From assembly GCA_964019135.1 (NCBI GenBank), contig OZ025257.1, positions 27,016,352-27,080,351 of the forward strand: a DNA stretch of 64,000 nucleotides, read 5' to 3'. The stretch comes from Arenicola marina. Lineage: Eukaryota; Annelida; Polychaeta; Arenicolidae. Positions 23,115-35,332 of this stretch are shown piece after piece. Made by a program: the position numbers and the translations under genes. Position 1 is the stretch's first letter; every line of letters begins with the position of its first letter. A model generated the notes under the pieces. The model saw only the letters and a list, made by a program, of their open reading frames with translations, was not told where the DNA came from and searched no databases.

Positions 23115-25493
23115 GTTTGTATGTATGTCTGTCCCACTCGAAAACGGGAAGTCTCTTTGTGGCCTAACTGCTGCATGTATCGTTTCGTAATCTTTAACAT
23201 CTTATAGCTAGCTAATAGGGCTACAACATTCTCGTTACGCAGGTCGAAAGGTCAAAGGTCAAGGTCACAGCGATTTTTTGAAAAAATTACTAAAAACGCT
23301 TATATCTCCGTTAATATTAAATCTAGAGATCTCGAATTAGTTTCAGAATGTGCCCCTCCTTCATGTGCAGTTTTCGGGTATTGTTCACTTTTTGATGCGT
23401 AACACTCATTTTCGAGGAAAACGAGGTCATAGGTTTTGCGGAAAACGCACTAAATGACCTCTGTCAATTTTTCCGCTTGTTGGTACATTTGCCATCAAGC
23501 TATCGCTATGATGTTCAAATATGTCATAGAAATATGAATTGTGATGACTTGTGTTTAATCTTAGAGTTTTCTGATCCGTCACGTGACGTCACGATGACGT
23601 CACTTTCGGTACTTACAAAAAATCATCAAAAATCAGAAAAAAATCACAAAAATGCGAGATTAGCATTATTTTGTAGGAAAAGTAGTTCCTCGTATAGCTA
23701 CAAACTAAAACCAATACGTTCCTATCTTACTTCCGGTTCCAGGGCCGGGGGAATTTCTCTATGGGACTTCCCATGTTAAAAGGGCTGTATCTTTAGGCTG
23801 GGAAAAAATGTTTTGTCACGTATGTCGCAAGTGCCTCCAGCAAACAACACCGCGATTTTTTCGTTAGTTGAACATGTCGTCTAGTAGCCACAGTGCTTAC
23901 CATATGCAATTAGAGCGAATAGTGACGTCACAGGATTTTTTTGAAATTTAGCCAATGGTGAAAGATACGGCTTTTTGGTGTTAGCAGAGGCTCCCACGGG
24001 TGTCCTATTCAAGCCATCACTCAATGCTTGCAGCTGTGGATGGATACTTCTAAGCTGAGTCATAATCTGTCAACATGGTTCCATAGCCACATTACTTTTC
24101 GGTATATAGTCGAAATCGTTTAACATGGGATCCTATGGGGGAAAATGAACTTGATCGAATATGACCTACTTCCGCTCAAGCTATTTCAGTCTCCTTCGCC
24201 ACACAGTGAGATAATATCATCTTAAAGCAAGTTATAAGAAAAACACGGCGATCTCTGTATTACTTTTTGTTTCCATGGCAACGAAGCCACTGGCCTAATG
24301 ATCAACATACAGATTCTTGCCATTGAAAGAAAAATCGTCAAAAATCAGATAACAATGCTAAAATTGCATTCTTTTCGCCAACTAGTTGCCAATAAGCATC
24401 TTCAGATCACTTAGTGCTTTAACTAGGCGGATCTTGTCTAGTTATGGCGCTAGAGCGCTCCAAAGTGGGACGACACCTTTGCGGGGCCGCCAATGATGAG
24501 TGAATGGAGATTGTGTCCATCTTGAAAAAATCGTCAAAAATCAGAAAAGCAAGCTAGAGCTGTGATGTTTGCGTCAAATGGTAGGGAACATTGTTGGTCA
24601 GAAAAAGAGTAAAAAGAAACAAATTAGTTGCTGTATCACTTCGCCTACAGTGGTCTTTGTTCTTGTCGTCGGTCTCCGTGTTTCCGCAATGATAAGCTAA
24701 TGCATTTTTTGAGCATTTCACAAAGCCATAGCTGAAGGACTATTCTTTCTATCGCCTAGCTCTTTAATCGGATAAGTTGTGGCAGTAAACCTTGGCGTAT
24801 TGCCACTTGGACCTTGTCGTGTGTCACCTCATAACGTCACTATGACGTCATGACGTCACACATCTTACGTAAGCTATTACTCAGCTATTATAAGGTATGG
24901 CGACTTTCGGGTTGCTTGACGTTGCAGGTCGTGTTCAGGGACAGTTTGTGCCGTGTGTAACTTTTTTGGCGCAGCGATAAGTATGCGTCAAAAATGACGT
25001 CATAGCTAACGTGCTCCTACGAAATGTTAGGTTTCCTTTATTTTCAGCCACTTTGGCAATATCTGTCATAACCCGAGTTGATAAGTAGGTACATTAAAGA
25101 AATAGAAGCCATCTTGAGCATTTTCGCGAACGTCAAATGACGTCATGTCTCGTCACGATGACGTATTATTAGATAAAAAGTACAATCGTAGCGCCATTCA
25201 TAATGAGTCGAGCAATCGCTCTTGAGAACAAAATGTCATGTTCACTTAAACTCTAATATGGTAGAATTGCTCTAGGACGCTTAGTTTGGCCGCTAGAGCG
25301 CTCGCAAGAGTTGCACCCCCCTTCGCTGAGGCTACCATTATGAGCGGACGGCGATATCGACCTGCACTCCTTACTCGTCGATGGCCGCCGTTCGCTTAAT
25401 AGCGACGCTAGAGAGTCGAGACTGGTCGCAAACGACACGCTCTTTGACCCAAAGTCGATTTTCGTCATCATCAGTGTCCTCACTGACTTCTTG
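23115..25493 (+). repeat. Macrosatellite M, unit 1 (3' module X)
   Basis: This is the first of five tandem units. It begins GTTTGTATGTATGTCTGTCC and ends in the small hairpin TCAGTGTCCTCACTGA (25471-25486) plus CTTCTTG. Its last ~230 bp (module X, with CGCTAGAGCGCTCGCAAGAG) is shared with unit 4, not with units 2, 3 and 5. The body carries many TGACGTCA sites and an AGGTCA cluster at 23241-23267. Frames of about 60 codons recur among units only because the DNA is nearly identical. No transposase or other domain is seen. Confidence 0.9.
23241..23267 (+). promoter_or_regulatory. AGGTCA half-site cluster (nuclear-receptor-like), repeated in every M unit
   Basis: Four half-sites lie in tandem: AGGTCG at 23241 and AGGTCA at 23249, 23256 and 23262, giving gaps of 2, 1 and 0 bases. 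The one-base gap is the classical DR1 arrangement bound by RXR/HNF4-type receptors, and TCAAGGTCA fits ERR/SF-1-type monomer sites. The cluster recurs in unit 2 (about 25676), unit 3 (28209), unit 4 (about 30777) and unit 5 (31777). Binding is inference; only the motif is seen. Confidence 0.5.
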
Positions 25494-25547
25494 TTATGAC
25501 GAAAATTGAAATTTTCAATTTTCGGAATATGTCGGTTGGTCGTGTTT
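25494..25547 (+). repeat. Hairpin repeat H, single copy between M units 1 and 2
   Basis: It has the same palindrome and GGAATATGTCGGTTGGTCGTG tail as at 22951-23114. It is absent at the other unit junctions. Confidence 0.88.
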
Positions 25548-28083
25548 GTTTGTATGTATGTCTGTCCCACTCGAAAACGGGAAGTCTCTTTGTGGCCTAA
25601 CTGCTACATGTATCGTTTCGTAATCTTTAACATCTTATAGCTAGCTAATAGAGCTACCACATTCTCGTCACGCAGGTCAAAAGGTCAAAGGTCAAGGTCA
25701 CAGCGATTTTTTGAAAAAATTACTAAAAACGCTTATATCTCCGTTAATATTAAAGCTAGAGATCTCAAATTAGTTTCAGAATGTGCCCCTCTTTCAGGTG
25801 CAGTTTTCGGGTATTGTTCACTTTTTGGTGCGTAATACTCATTTTCGAGGAAAACGAGGTCATAAGTTTTGCGGAAAACGCACTAAATGACCTCTGTCAG
25901 TTTTTTCGCTTGTTGGTACATTTGCCATCAAGCTATCGCTATTATGTTTAAATATGTCATAGAAATATGAATTGTGATGACTTGTGTTGAATCTTAGAGT
26001 TTTCTGATACGTCACGTGATGTCACGATGACGTCACTTTTGGTACTTACAAAAAATCATCAAAAATCAGAAAAAAATCACAAAAATGCGAGATTAGCATT
26101 ATTTTGTAGGAAAAGTAGTTCCTCGTATCGCTACAAACTAAAAACAATACGTTCCTAACTTACTTCCGGTTCCAGGGCCGGGGGAATTTCTCTATGGGAC
26201 TTCCCATGTTAAAAGGGCTGTATCTTTAGGCTGGGAAAAAATGTTTTGTCACGTATGTCGCAAGTGCCTCCAGCAAACAACACCGGGATTTTTTCGTTAG
26301 TTGAACATGTCGTCTAGTAGCCACAGTGCTTACCATATGCAATTAGAGCAAATAGTGACGTCACAGGATTTTTTTGAAATTTAGCCAATGGTGAAAGATA
26401 CGGCTTTTTGGTGTTAGCAGAGGCTCCCACGGGTGTCCTATTCAAGCCATCACTCAGTGCTTGCAGCTGTGGATGGATACTTCCAAGCTGAGTCATAATC
26501 TGTCAACATGGTTCCATAGCCACATTACTTTTCGGTATATAGTCGAAATCGTTTAACATGGGATCCTATGGGGAAAAATGAACTTGATCGAATATGACCT
26601 ACTTCCGCTCAAGCTACTTCAGTCTCCTTCGCCACACAGTGAGATAATATCATCTTAAAGCAAGTTATAAGAAAAACACGGCGATCTCTGTATTACTTTT
26701 TGTTTCCATGGCAACGAAGCCACTGGCCTAATGATAAACATACAGATTCCTGCCATTGAAAGAAAAATCGTCAAAAATCAGATAACAATGCTAAAATTGC
26801 ATTCTTTTCGCCAACTAGTTGTCAATAAGCATCTTCAGATCACTTAGTGCTTTAACTAGGCGGATCTTGTCTAGTTATGGCGCTAGAGCGCTCCAAAGTG
26901 GGACGACACCTTTGCGGGGCAGCCAATGATGAGTGAATGGAGATTGTGTCCATCTTGAAAAAATCGTCAAAAATCAGAAAAACAAGCTACAGCTGTGACG
27001 TTTGCGTCAAATGGTAGGGAACATTGATGGTCAGAAAAATAGTGAAAGAAACAAATTACTTGCTATGTCACTTCGCTTACAGTGTTCTTTGTTCTTGTCG
27101 TCGGTCTCCGTGTTTCCGCAATGATAAGCTAATGCAATTTTTGACCATTTCGCCAAGCCATAGCTGAAGGACTAATCTTACTATCGGCTAGCTCTTTAAT
27201 CGAATAAGTTGTGGCAGTAAAGCTTGGCATATTGCCGCTTGGACGTTGTCGTGCGTCACGTCATAACGTCACCATGACGTCATGACGTCACATATCTTAA
27301 GTAGGCTATTACTCAGCTATTACAAGGTATGGCGACTTTCGGGTTGCTTGACGTTGCAGGTCGTGTTCAGGGACATTTTGTGCCGTGTGTAACTTTTTTG
27401 GCGCAGGGGATAAGTATGCGTCAAAAATGACGTCATAGCTAACGTGCTCCTACGACATGTTGGGTTTGCTTTATTTTCAGCCACTTTGGCAATAGCTGTC
27501 ATAGAACGAGTTTATTTATATTAAAGAAAAAGAAGCCATCTTAAGCATTTTTGCAAACGTCAAACGACGTCATGTCGCGTCACGATGACGTATTATTAGA
27601 TAACAAGTAAAATTCGTAGCGCCATTCATAATGAGTTAAGCAAGCGCTCTTGAGAAACTTTCATGTTCACTTAAACTCTAATATGGCATTAAATTGGCGG
27701 GCGGAAGATTCGTCACATGACGCGATTGTCACGTCATCGGCACAAGCGACGGTTTTACCTGTAATTCCGTTAATATCGGTTAATTGCTCATTGCACACTG
27801 CTCAAAATAGAGCCTGCGGTGCGCACGTTGTCGGATGAATGCGCTATTTGGCTTAAATGTCCCGTTGTACGCGCTGTTTAGCCCGAATTGTCCCGTATAC
27901 GCGCTGTTTATCCAAAATTGCCCCCTATATGCGCTGTTCAGCTCAAATCGTAATCTAGAAATGGCCCTCATTCCCTTAATAATCATCGTGGGCGGTCGCG
28001 GTTCCGATCAACATGTTCAGATAGACACGCTCTTCGACCTAGAGTCGATTTTCGTCATCATCAGTGTCCTCACTGACTTCTTG
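25548..28083 (+). repeat. Macrosatellite M, unit 2 (3' module Y)
   Basis: About 2.54 kb, nearly identical by eye to unit 3. The 3' module Y (from about 27650) contains four degenerate 30-bp repeats (GCGCTGTTTAGCCCGAATTG type, 27838-27958), then the common end with TCAGTGTCCTCACTGA at 28071-28086. Confidence 0.92.
27256..27292. promoter_or_regulatory. CRE/ATF-like site cluster, repeated in M units
   Basis: CACGTCATAACGTCACC and ATGACGTCATGACGTCACA give two full overlapping TGACGTCA palindromes plus half-sites within 37 bp. Equivalent clusters lie at about 24834-24860, 29795-29827 and 33360-33393. Further TGACGTCA copies occur elsewhere in each unit, e.g. 27427-27434. CREB/ATF binding is inference from the motif. 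Confidence 0.5.
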
Positions 28084-30624
28084 TTTGTATGTATGTCTGT
28101 CCCACTCGAAAACGGGAAGTCTCTTTGTGACCTAACTGCTACATGTATCGTTTCGTAATCTTTAACATCTTATAGCTAGCTAATAGAGCTACAACATTCT
28201 CGTCACGCAGGTCGAAAGGTCAAAGGTCAAGGTCACAGCGATTTTTTGAAAAAATTACTAAAAACGCTTATATCTCCGTTAATATTAAAGCTAGAGATCT
28301 CAAATTAGTTTCAGAATGTGCTCCTCTTTCAGGTGCAGTTTTCGGGTATTGTTCACTTTTTGATGCGTAATACTCATTTTCGAGGAAAACGAGGTCATAG
28401 GTTTTGCGGAAAACGCACTAAATGACCTCTGTCAGTTTTTTCGCTTGTTGGTACATTTGCCATCAAGCTATCGCTATGATGTTTAAATATGTCATAGAAA
28501 TATGAATTGTGATGACTTGTGTTGAATCTTAGAGTTTTCTGATACGTCACGTGATGTCACGATGACGTCACTTTCGGTACTTACAAAAAATCATCAAAAA
28601 TCAGAAAAAAATCACAAAAATGCGAGATTAGCATTATTTTGTAGGAAAAGTAGTTCCTCGTATCGCTACAAACTAAAAACAATACGTTCCTATCTTACTT
28701 CCGGTTCCAGGGCAGGGGGAATTTCTCTATGGGACTTCCCATGTTAAAAGGGCTGTATCTTTAGGCTGGGAAAAAATGTTTTGTCACGTATGTCGCAAGT
28801 GCCTCCAGCAAACAACACCGGGATTTTTTCGTTAGTTGAACATGTCGTCTAGTAGCCACAGTGCTTACCATATGCAATTAGAGCAAATAGTGACGTCACA
28901 GGATTTTTTTGAAATTTAGCCAATGGTGAAAGATACGGCTTTTTGGTGTTAGCAGAGGCTCCCACGGGTGTCCTATTCAAGCCATCACTCAATGCTTGCA
29001 GCTGTGGATGGATACTTCTAAGCTGAGTCATAGTCTGTCAACATGGTTCCATAGCCACATTACTTTTCGGTATATAGTCGAAATCGTTTAACATGGGATC
29101 CTATGGGGAAAAATGAACTTGATCGAATATGACCTACTTCCGCTCAAGCTATTTCAGTCTCCTTCGCCACACAGTGAGATAATATCATCTTAAAGCAAGT
29201 TATAAGAAAAACACGGCGATCTCTGTATTACTTTTTGTTTCCATGGCAACGAAGCCACTGGCCTAATGATAAACATACAGATTCTTGCCATTGAAAGAAA
29301 AATCGTCAAAAATCAGATAACAATGCTAAAATTGCATTCTTTTCGCCAACTAGTTGTCAATAAGCATCTTCAGATCACTTAGTGCTTTAACTAGGCGGAT
29401 CTTGTCTAGTTATGGCGCTAGAGCGCTCCAAAGTGGGACGACACCTTTGCGGGGCAGCCAATGATGAGTGAATGGAGATTGTGTCCATCTTGAAAAAATC
29501 GTCAAAAATCAGAAAAACAAGCTACAGCTGTGACGTTTGCGTCAAATGGTAGGGAACATTGATGGTCAGAAAAATAGTGAAAGAAACAAATTACTTGCTA
29601 TGTCACTTCGCTTACAGTGTTCTTTGTTCTTGTCGTCGGTCTCCGTGTTTCCGCAATGATAAGCTAATGCAATTTTTGACCATTTCGCCAAGCCATAGCT
29701 GAAGGACTAATCTTACTATCGGCTAGCTCTTTAATCGAATAAGTTGTGGCAGTAAAGCTTGGCATATTGCCGCTTGGACGTTGTCGTGCGTCACGTCATA
29801 ACGTCACCATGACGTCATGACGTCACATATCTGAAGTAGGCTATTACTCAGCTATTACAAGGTATGGCGACTTTCGGGTTGCTTGACGTTGCAAGTCGTA
29901 TTCAGGGACATTTTGTGCCGTGTGTAACTTGTTTGGCGCAGGGGATAAGTATGCGTCAAAAATGACGTCATAGCTAACGTGCTCCTACGACATGTTGGGT
30001 TTGTTTAATTTTCAGCCACTTTGCCAATAGCTGTCATAGAACGAGTTGATACGTAGGTATATTAAAGAAATAGAAGCCATCTTAAGCATTTTTGCAAACG
30101 TCAAACGACGTCATGTCGCGTCACGATGACGTATTATTAGATAACAAGTAAAATTCGTAGCGCCATTCATAATGAGTTAAGCAATCGCTCTTGAGAAAAT
30201 TTCATGTTCACTTAAACTCTAATATGGCATTAAATTCTTGGGCGGAAGATTCGTCACATGACGCGATTGTCACGTCATCGGCACAAGCGACGGTTTTACC
30301 TGTAATTCCGTTAATATCGGTTAATTGCTCATTGCACACTGCTCAAAATAGAGCCTGCGGTGCGCACGTTGTCGGATGAATGCGCTATTTGGCTTAAATA
30401 TCCCGTTGTACGCGTTGTTTAGCCCGAATTGTCCCGTATACGCGCTGTTTATCCAAAATTGCCCCCTATATGCGCTGTTCAGCTCAAATCGTAATCTAGA
30501 AATGGCCCTCATTCCCTTAATAATCATCGTGGGCGGTCGCGGTTCCGATCAACATGTTCAGATAGACACGCTCTTCGACCTAGAGTCGATTTTCGTCATC
30601 ATCAGTGTCCTCACTGACTTCTTG
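28084..30624 (+). repeat. Macrosatellite M, unit 3 (3' module Y)
   Basis: About 2.54 kb with the same order of landmarks as unit 2 and the same 3' module Y (30-bp repeats at about 30379-30499). The distance between the TCAGTGTCCTCACTGA markers of units 2 and 3 is 2531 bp. Confidence 0.92.
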
Positions 30625-31646
30625 GTTCTTTGTCGGTCTTCCCGTCCAAAAGGCGTGTATGTCTGTCTCACTCGAGAATTGCAAGTCTCATTGCGTCCTA
30701 CCAACCGTATACATTAATTCGCATTAATTTGTGCCTGATAGCTTAGCGATAGGGCTACAATATACTCGTCACGCAGATCGAAAGGTCAAAGGTCAAGGTC
30801 ACAGCGATGTTTGGACAAAAATCATTAAACACGCCTATATCTCCGTTAATATTAAAGCTAGAGATCTCTGATGAGTTTCAGAATGTGCTACCAATTACGG
30901 CGCAGTTTTCATGTATTGTTCACTTTTTGATGCGTATATTCATTTTCGAGTAATATGAGCTCATAAGTTTTGAGGAAAACGCACTAAATGACCTCTGTCA
31001 GTGTTTTCGCCTGATGACCCATTTACCTTCAAGTTATCGCTATAACGTTTTAATGTGTCATAGAAATATGAACTGAGATGATTTGTGTCGAATCTTAGAG
31101 TGTTTTGATACGTCACGTGACGTCACGATGACGTCACTTTTGGTACTTACCAAAAATCGGCAAAAATCGGAAAAAAATCATAAAAATACAGGTGTAGCGC
31201 CATTTTGTAGCGAAAGTAGTTCCCCGTATAGCTGCAAAGTAAAAACGATACGTTCCTATCTTACTTCCGGTTCCAGGGCCGGCGGCATTTCTCTATGGGA
31301 CTTTTGTGGCGTTTTCAGTTCAAAGGGCCATAACTCGGTTAATATTTGAGCTAGGGAACCCAGATTTGACATGAAGCGAGAGAGAGATGTCGGCTTATCT
31401 ATGGTAAATCTCACCAGATTTGCCCTAGGACGCTTAGTTTGGCCGCTAGAGTGCTCGCAAGAGTTGCACCCCCCTTTGCTGAGGCTCCCATTATGAGTGA
31501 ATAGCGATATCGACCGGCACTCCTTACTCGTCGATGGCCGCCGTTCGCTTAATAGCGACGCTAGAGAGTCGGGACTGGTCGCAAAGTACACGCCCTTTGA
31601 CCCAAATTCGATTTTCGTCATCATCAGTGTCCTCACTGACTTCTTG
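30625..31646 (+). repeat. Macrosatellite M, unit 4 (short, divergent, 3' module X)
   Basis: Only 1022 bp. The 5' module is clearly related but more diverged than in the other units (e.g. TCGGTCTTCCCGTCCAAAAG at the start). The central ~1.4 kb is missing. It then jumps to module X, like the end of unit 1, and ends with TCAGTGTCCTCACTGA at 31624-31639. This is either an older copy or a recombinant. Confidence 0.88.
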
Positions 31647-34191
31647 TTTGTATGTATGTCTGTCTGTCCCACTCGAAAACGGGAAATCTCTTTGTGGCCT
31701 AGCTGCTGCATGTATCGTTTCGCAATCTTTAACATCTAATAGCTAGCTAATAGGGCTACAACATTCTCGTCACGCAGGTCGAAAGGTCAAAGGTCAAGGT
31801 CACAGCGATTTTTTGAAAAAATAACTCAAAACGCTTATATCTCCGTTAATATTAAAGCTAGAGATCTCGGATTAGTTTCAGAATGTGCCCCTCTTTCAGG
31901 TGCAGTTTTCAGGTATTGTTCACTTTTTGATGCGTAATACTCATTTTCGAGCAAAATGAGGTAATAGGTTTTGCGGAAAACGCACTAAATGACCTCTGTC
32001 AGTTTTTTCGCTTTTCGGTACATTTACCATCAAGCTATCGCTATGATGTTCAAATATGTCATAGAAATATGAATTGAGATGAGCTGTGTCAAATCTTTGA
32101 GTTTCCTGATACGTCACGTGACGTCACGATGACGTCACTTTTAGTACTTACAAAAAATCATCAAAAATCAGAAAAAAATCACAAAAATGCGAGAGTAGCA
32201 TTATATTGTAGGAAAAGTAGTTCCTCGTATAGCTACAAACTAAAAACAATACGTTCCTATCTTACTTCCGGTTCCAGGGCCGGGGGAATTTCTCTATGGG
32301 ACTTCCCATGTTAAAAGGGCTGTATCTTTAGGCTGGGAAAAAATGTTTTGTCGCGTATGTCGCAAGTGCCTCCAGCAAACAACACCGGGATTTTTTCGTT
32401 AGTTGAACATGACGTCTAGTAGCCACAGTGCTTACCATATGCAATTACAGCAAATAATGACGTCACAGGATTTTTTTGAAATTTGGCCAATGGTGAAAGA
32501 TACGGCTTTTTGGTGTTACCAGAGGCTCCCACGGGTGTCCTATTCAAGCCATCACTCAATGCTTGCAGCTGTGGATGGATAATACTAAGCTGAGTCATAA
32601 TGTGTCAACATGGTTCCATAGCCACATTACTTTTCGGTATATAGTCGAAATCGTTTAACATGGGATCCTATGGGGAAAAATGAACTTGATCGAATATGAC
32701 CTACTTCCGTTCAAGCTATTTCAGTCTTCTTCGCCACACTGTGAGATAACATAATCTTAAAGCAAGTTATAAGAAACACACGGCGATCTCTGTATTACTT
32801 TTTGTTTCCATGGCAACGAAGTCACTGGCCTAATGATAAACATACAGATTCTTGCCATTGAAAGAAAAATCGTCAAAAATCAGAAAACAATGCTAAAATT
32901 GCAATCTTTTTGCCAACTAGTTGCCAATAAGCATCTTCAGATCACTTAGTGCTTTAATCAGGCGGATGTTGTCTAGTTATGGCGCTAGAGGGCTCCGAAG
33001 TGGGACGACACCTTCGCGGGGCCGCCAATGATGAGTGAATGGAGATTGTGTCCATCTTGAAAAAATCGTCAAAAATCAGAAAAGCAAGCTAGAGCTGTGA
33101 TGTTTGCGTCAAATGGTTGGGAACATTGATGGTCAGAAAAATAGTAAAAGAAACAAATTGGTTGCTATATTGCTTCGCTTACAGTGTTCTTTGTTCTTGT
33201 CGTCGGTCTCCGTGTTTCCGCAATGATAAGCTAATGCAATTTTTGCCCATTTCGCCAAGCCATAGCTGAAGGACTAATCTTACTATCGGCAAGCTCTTTA
33301 ATCGAATAAGTTGTGGCAGTAAAGCTTGGCATATTGCCGCTTGGACGTTGTCGTGCGTCACGTCATAACGTCACCATGACGTCATGACGTCACATATCTT
33401 AAGTAGGCTATTACTCAGCTATTACAAGGTATGGCGACTTTCGGGTTGCTTGACGTTGCAGGTCGTGTTCAGGGACATTTTGTGCCGTGTGTAACTTGTT
33501 TGGCGCAGGGGATAAGTGTGCGTCAAAAATGACGTCATAGCTAACGTGCTCCTACGACATGTTGGGTTTGCTTTATTTTCAGCCACTTTGGCAATAGCTG
33601 TCATAGAACGAGTTGATACGTAGGTATATTAAAGAAATAGAAGCCATCTTAAGCATTTTTGCAAACGTCAAAAGACGTCATGTCGCGTCACGATGACGTA
33701 TTATTAGATAACAAGTAAAATTCGTAGCGCCATTCACAATGAGTTAAGCAATCGCTCTTGAGAAAATGTCATGTTCACTTAAACTCTAATATGGCATTAA
33801 ATTCTTGGGCGGAAGATTCGTCACATGACGCGATTGTCACGTCATCGGCACAAGCGACGGTTTTACCTGTAATTCCGTTAATATCGGTTAATTGCTCATT
33901 GCACACTGCTCAAAATAGAGCCTGCGGTGCGCACGTTGTCGGATGAATGCGCTATTTGGGTTAAATTTCCCGTTGTACGCGCTGTTTAGCCCGAATTGTC
34001 CCGTATACGCGCCGTTTATCCAAAATTGCCCCCTATATGCGCTGTTCAGCTCAAATCGCAATCTAGAAATGGCCCTCATTCCCTTAATAATCATCGTGGG
34101 CGGTCGCGGTTTCGATCAACATGTTCAGATAGACACGCTCTTCGACCTAGAGTCGATTTTCGTCATCATCAGTGTCCTCACTGACTTCTTG
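31647..34191 (+). repeat. Macrosatellite M, unit 5 (3' module Y)
   Basis: About 2.54 kb, full length with module Y. It has slightly more differences from units 2 and 3 than those have from each other. It ends in TCAGTGTCCTCACTGA (34169-34184) and CTTCTTG, directly followed by the GTCT microsatellite and the inverted repeat of element E copy 2. Confidence 0.92.
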
Positions 34192-34210
34192 TCTGTCTGT
34201 CTGTCTGTGT

Positions 34211-35122
34211 GTAACGCGGGGCATTATCTTTCGAATGCCTTAAGATATTTCATGACTTTGGCATGGCACGACGTCAGTAATTTGGCGTATCGAGGCCTTA
34301 TGGTGGGCTTGGCCATGTTAACGTGTGATTATTTGCTAGCGTCCAAACTACTGCTTTGATTTGGATGCAATTTGGCAAACATGATGCCAGTAATATGGGT
34401 ACATATTCCACCACATATGAGTCATCTACCTGCATTTATGTAGTCACAGCGAATTTTTTGCGCTTTCGGCAATGTCAAAATTAATCATCCAATTACTCGA
34501 AAACTATAAATGTGAGGTGAAATCTGAGGGCACGTTACCTTTGCGTATCTCTCTGAAGAATACTCTGAAACAAACCGCGAATCTCTAGACCAAATATTAA
34601 CGAAGATACACGGAAAAACATGTTTCGTAACCTTGACCTTGATGTGACCTTGACCTTGGAAGCGTAACCTTGGTCAATATAATATTTTATGCCCAAATAC
34701 TAATGTCATTTCTCACGCAAGGTGTCGTTTGTCTGACATGTCCCCTTCATGGAGAAATTAAGAAGGCCTGATTCCCGCCAAAATGCTCCCATAGGGTCCC
34801 ATGTTAAACTTTGGGAATTTTTAGCGGGAAAACTATATGGGCGATTTTCCCAAATGAAAGACGATATAGAAGGTACTAATGGGCCCAAAACGTGAAATAA
34901 TTGGCAGCACCATTGATTGGAAACTGCGAACGTTATAGCGATTTTCCCGTTTTTTGGTCCTATCTTACAATGGTTAAGCGAATTTCGAAAAATTCCTGTG
35001 ACCTTGACCTTTGACCTACATGGCTCATCTACGAACTTAGCCTGACGATTGCCATTCCGCATCTTTCTGTGAATTTGGAAGTCGATATCTTAAGGCATTC
35101 GAAAGATAATGCCCCGCGTTAC
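34211..35122 (+). mobile_element. Element E, copy 2, with perfect 38-bp terminal inverted repeats
   Basis: The left arm 34211-34248 (starting GTAACGCGGGGCATTATC, ending CCTTAAGATAT) is the exact reverse complement of 35085-35122. Outside the arms lie GTCT repeats on the left (34192-34210) and AGAC repeats on the right (35123-35138), which extend the inverted symmetry to about 58 bp with one mismatch. The 912-bp element encodes no recognisable transposase, so it looks non-autonomous. Its interior matches 22137-22928; a short piece recurs at 38591-38671. It sits exactly at the end of the M array. Confidence 0.9.
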
Positions 35123-35156
35123 AAACAGACAGACAGACAAACGGAACACACCGACA

Positions 35157-35185
35157 TAAGACGAAAATTGAAAATTTTCGTCTTA
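35157..35185. repeat. Terminal palindrome of the M/E complex
   Basis: TAAGACGAAAATTG and AAAATTTTCGTCTTA form a near-perfect 29-bp palindrome. Read on the minus strand it continues into TATGTCGGTGTGTTC and GTCTGTCTG, similar to hairpin repeat H at the left side (22951), in inverse orientation. Confidence 0.8.
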
Positions 35186-35228
35186 ATAATTGCAGTAGCG
35201 CGAGTTTGGCATGGCGTTAGGCATTTTA

Positions 35229-35314
35229 TTGGCCCTACATCAAGCTGCAGCAGCCATTCATTGCCATTGTCCGGTAATGAAAATGAAGGGCTGCTACAGC
35301 TTGATGAAGGGCCA
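35229..35314. repeat. Imperfect hairpin with ~44-bp arms
   Basis: The left arm runs from TTGGCCCTACATCAAGCTGC and the right arm ends GCTTGATGAAGGGCCAA. They pair over about 44 bp with a few mismatches and a CCGG centre. Weaker symmetry continues outward (about 35215-35328). It may be a foldback MITE remnant; a microRNA-like precursor is possible but unsupported. Confidence 0.8.
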
Positions 35315-35332
35315 ACACAATTGATTAACACC

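Noticed and set aside
25471..34184. Helitron ends, suggested by the small hairpin TCAGTGTCCTCACTGA near each unit end
   Set aside because: The expected CTRR end after the hairpin and insertion between A and T are not seen, and no Rep/helicase coding is present.
23881..34359. Frames of 60-138 codons conserved among the macrosatellite units
   Set aside because: They are conserved only to the degree that the DNA is, occur on both strands, and carry no recognisable domain.
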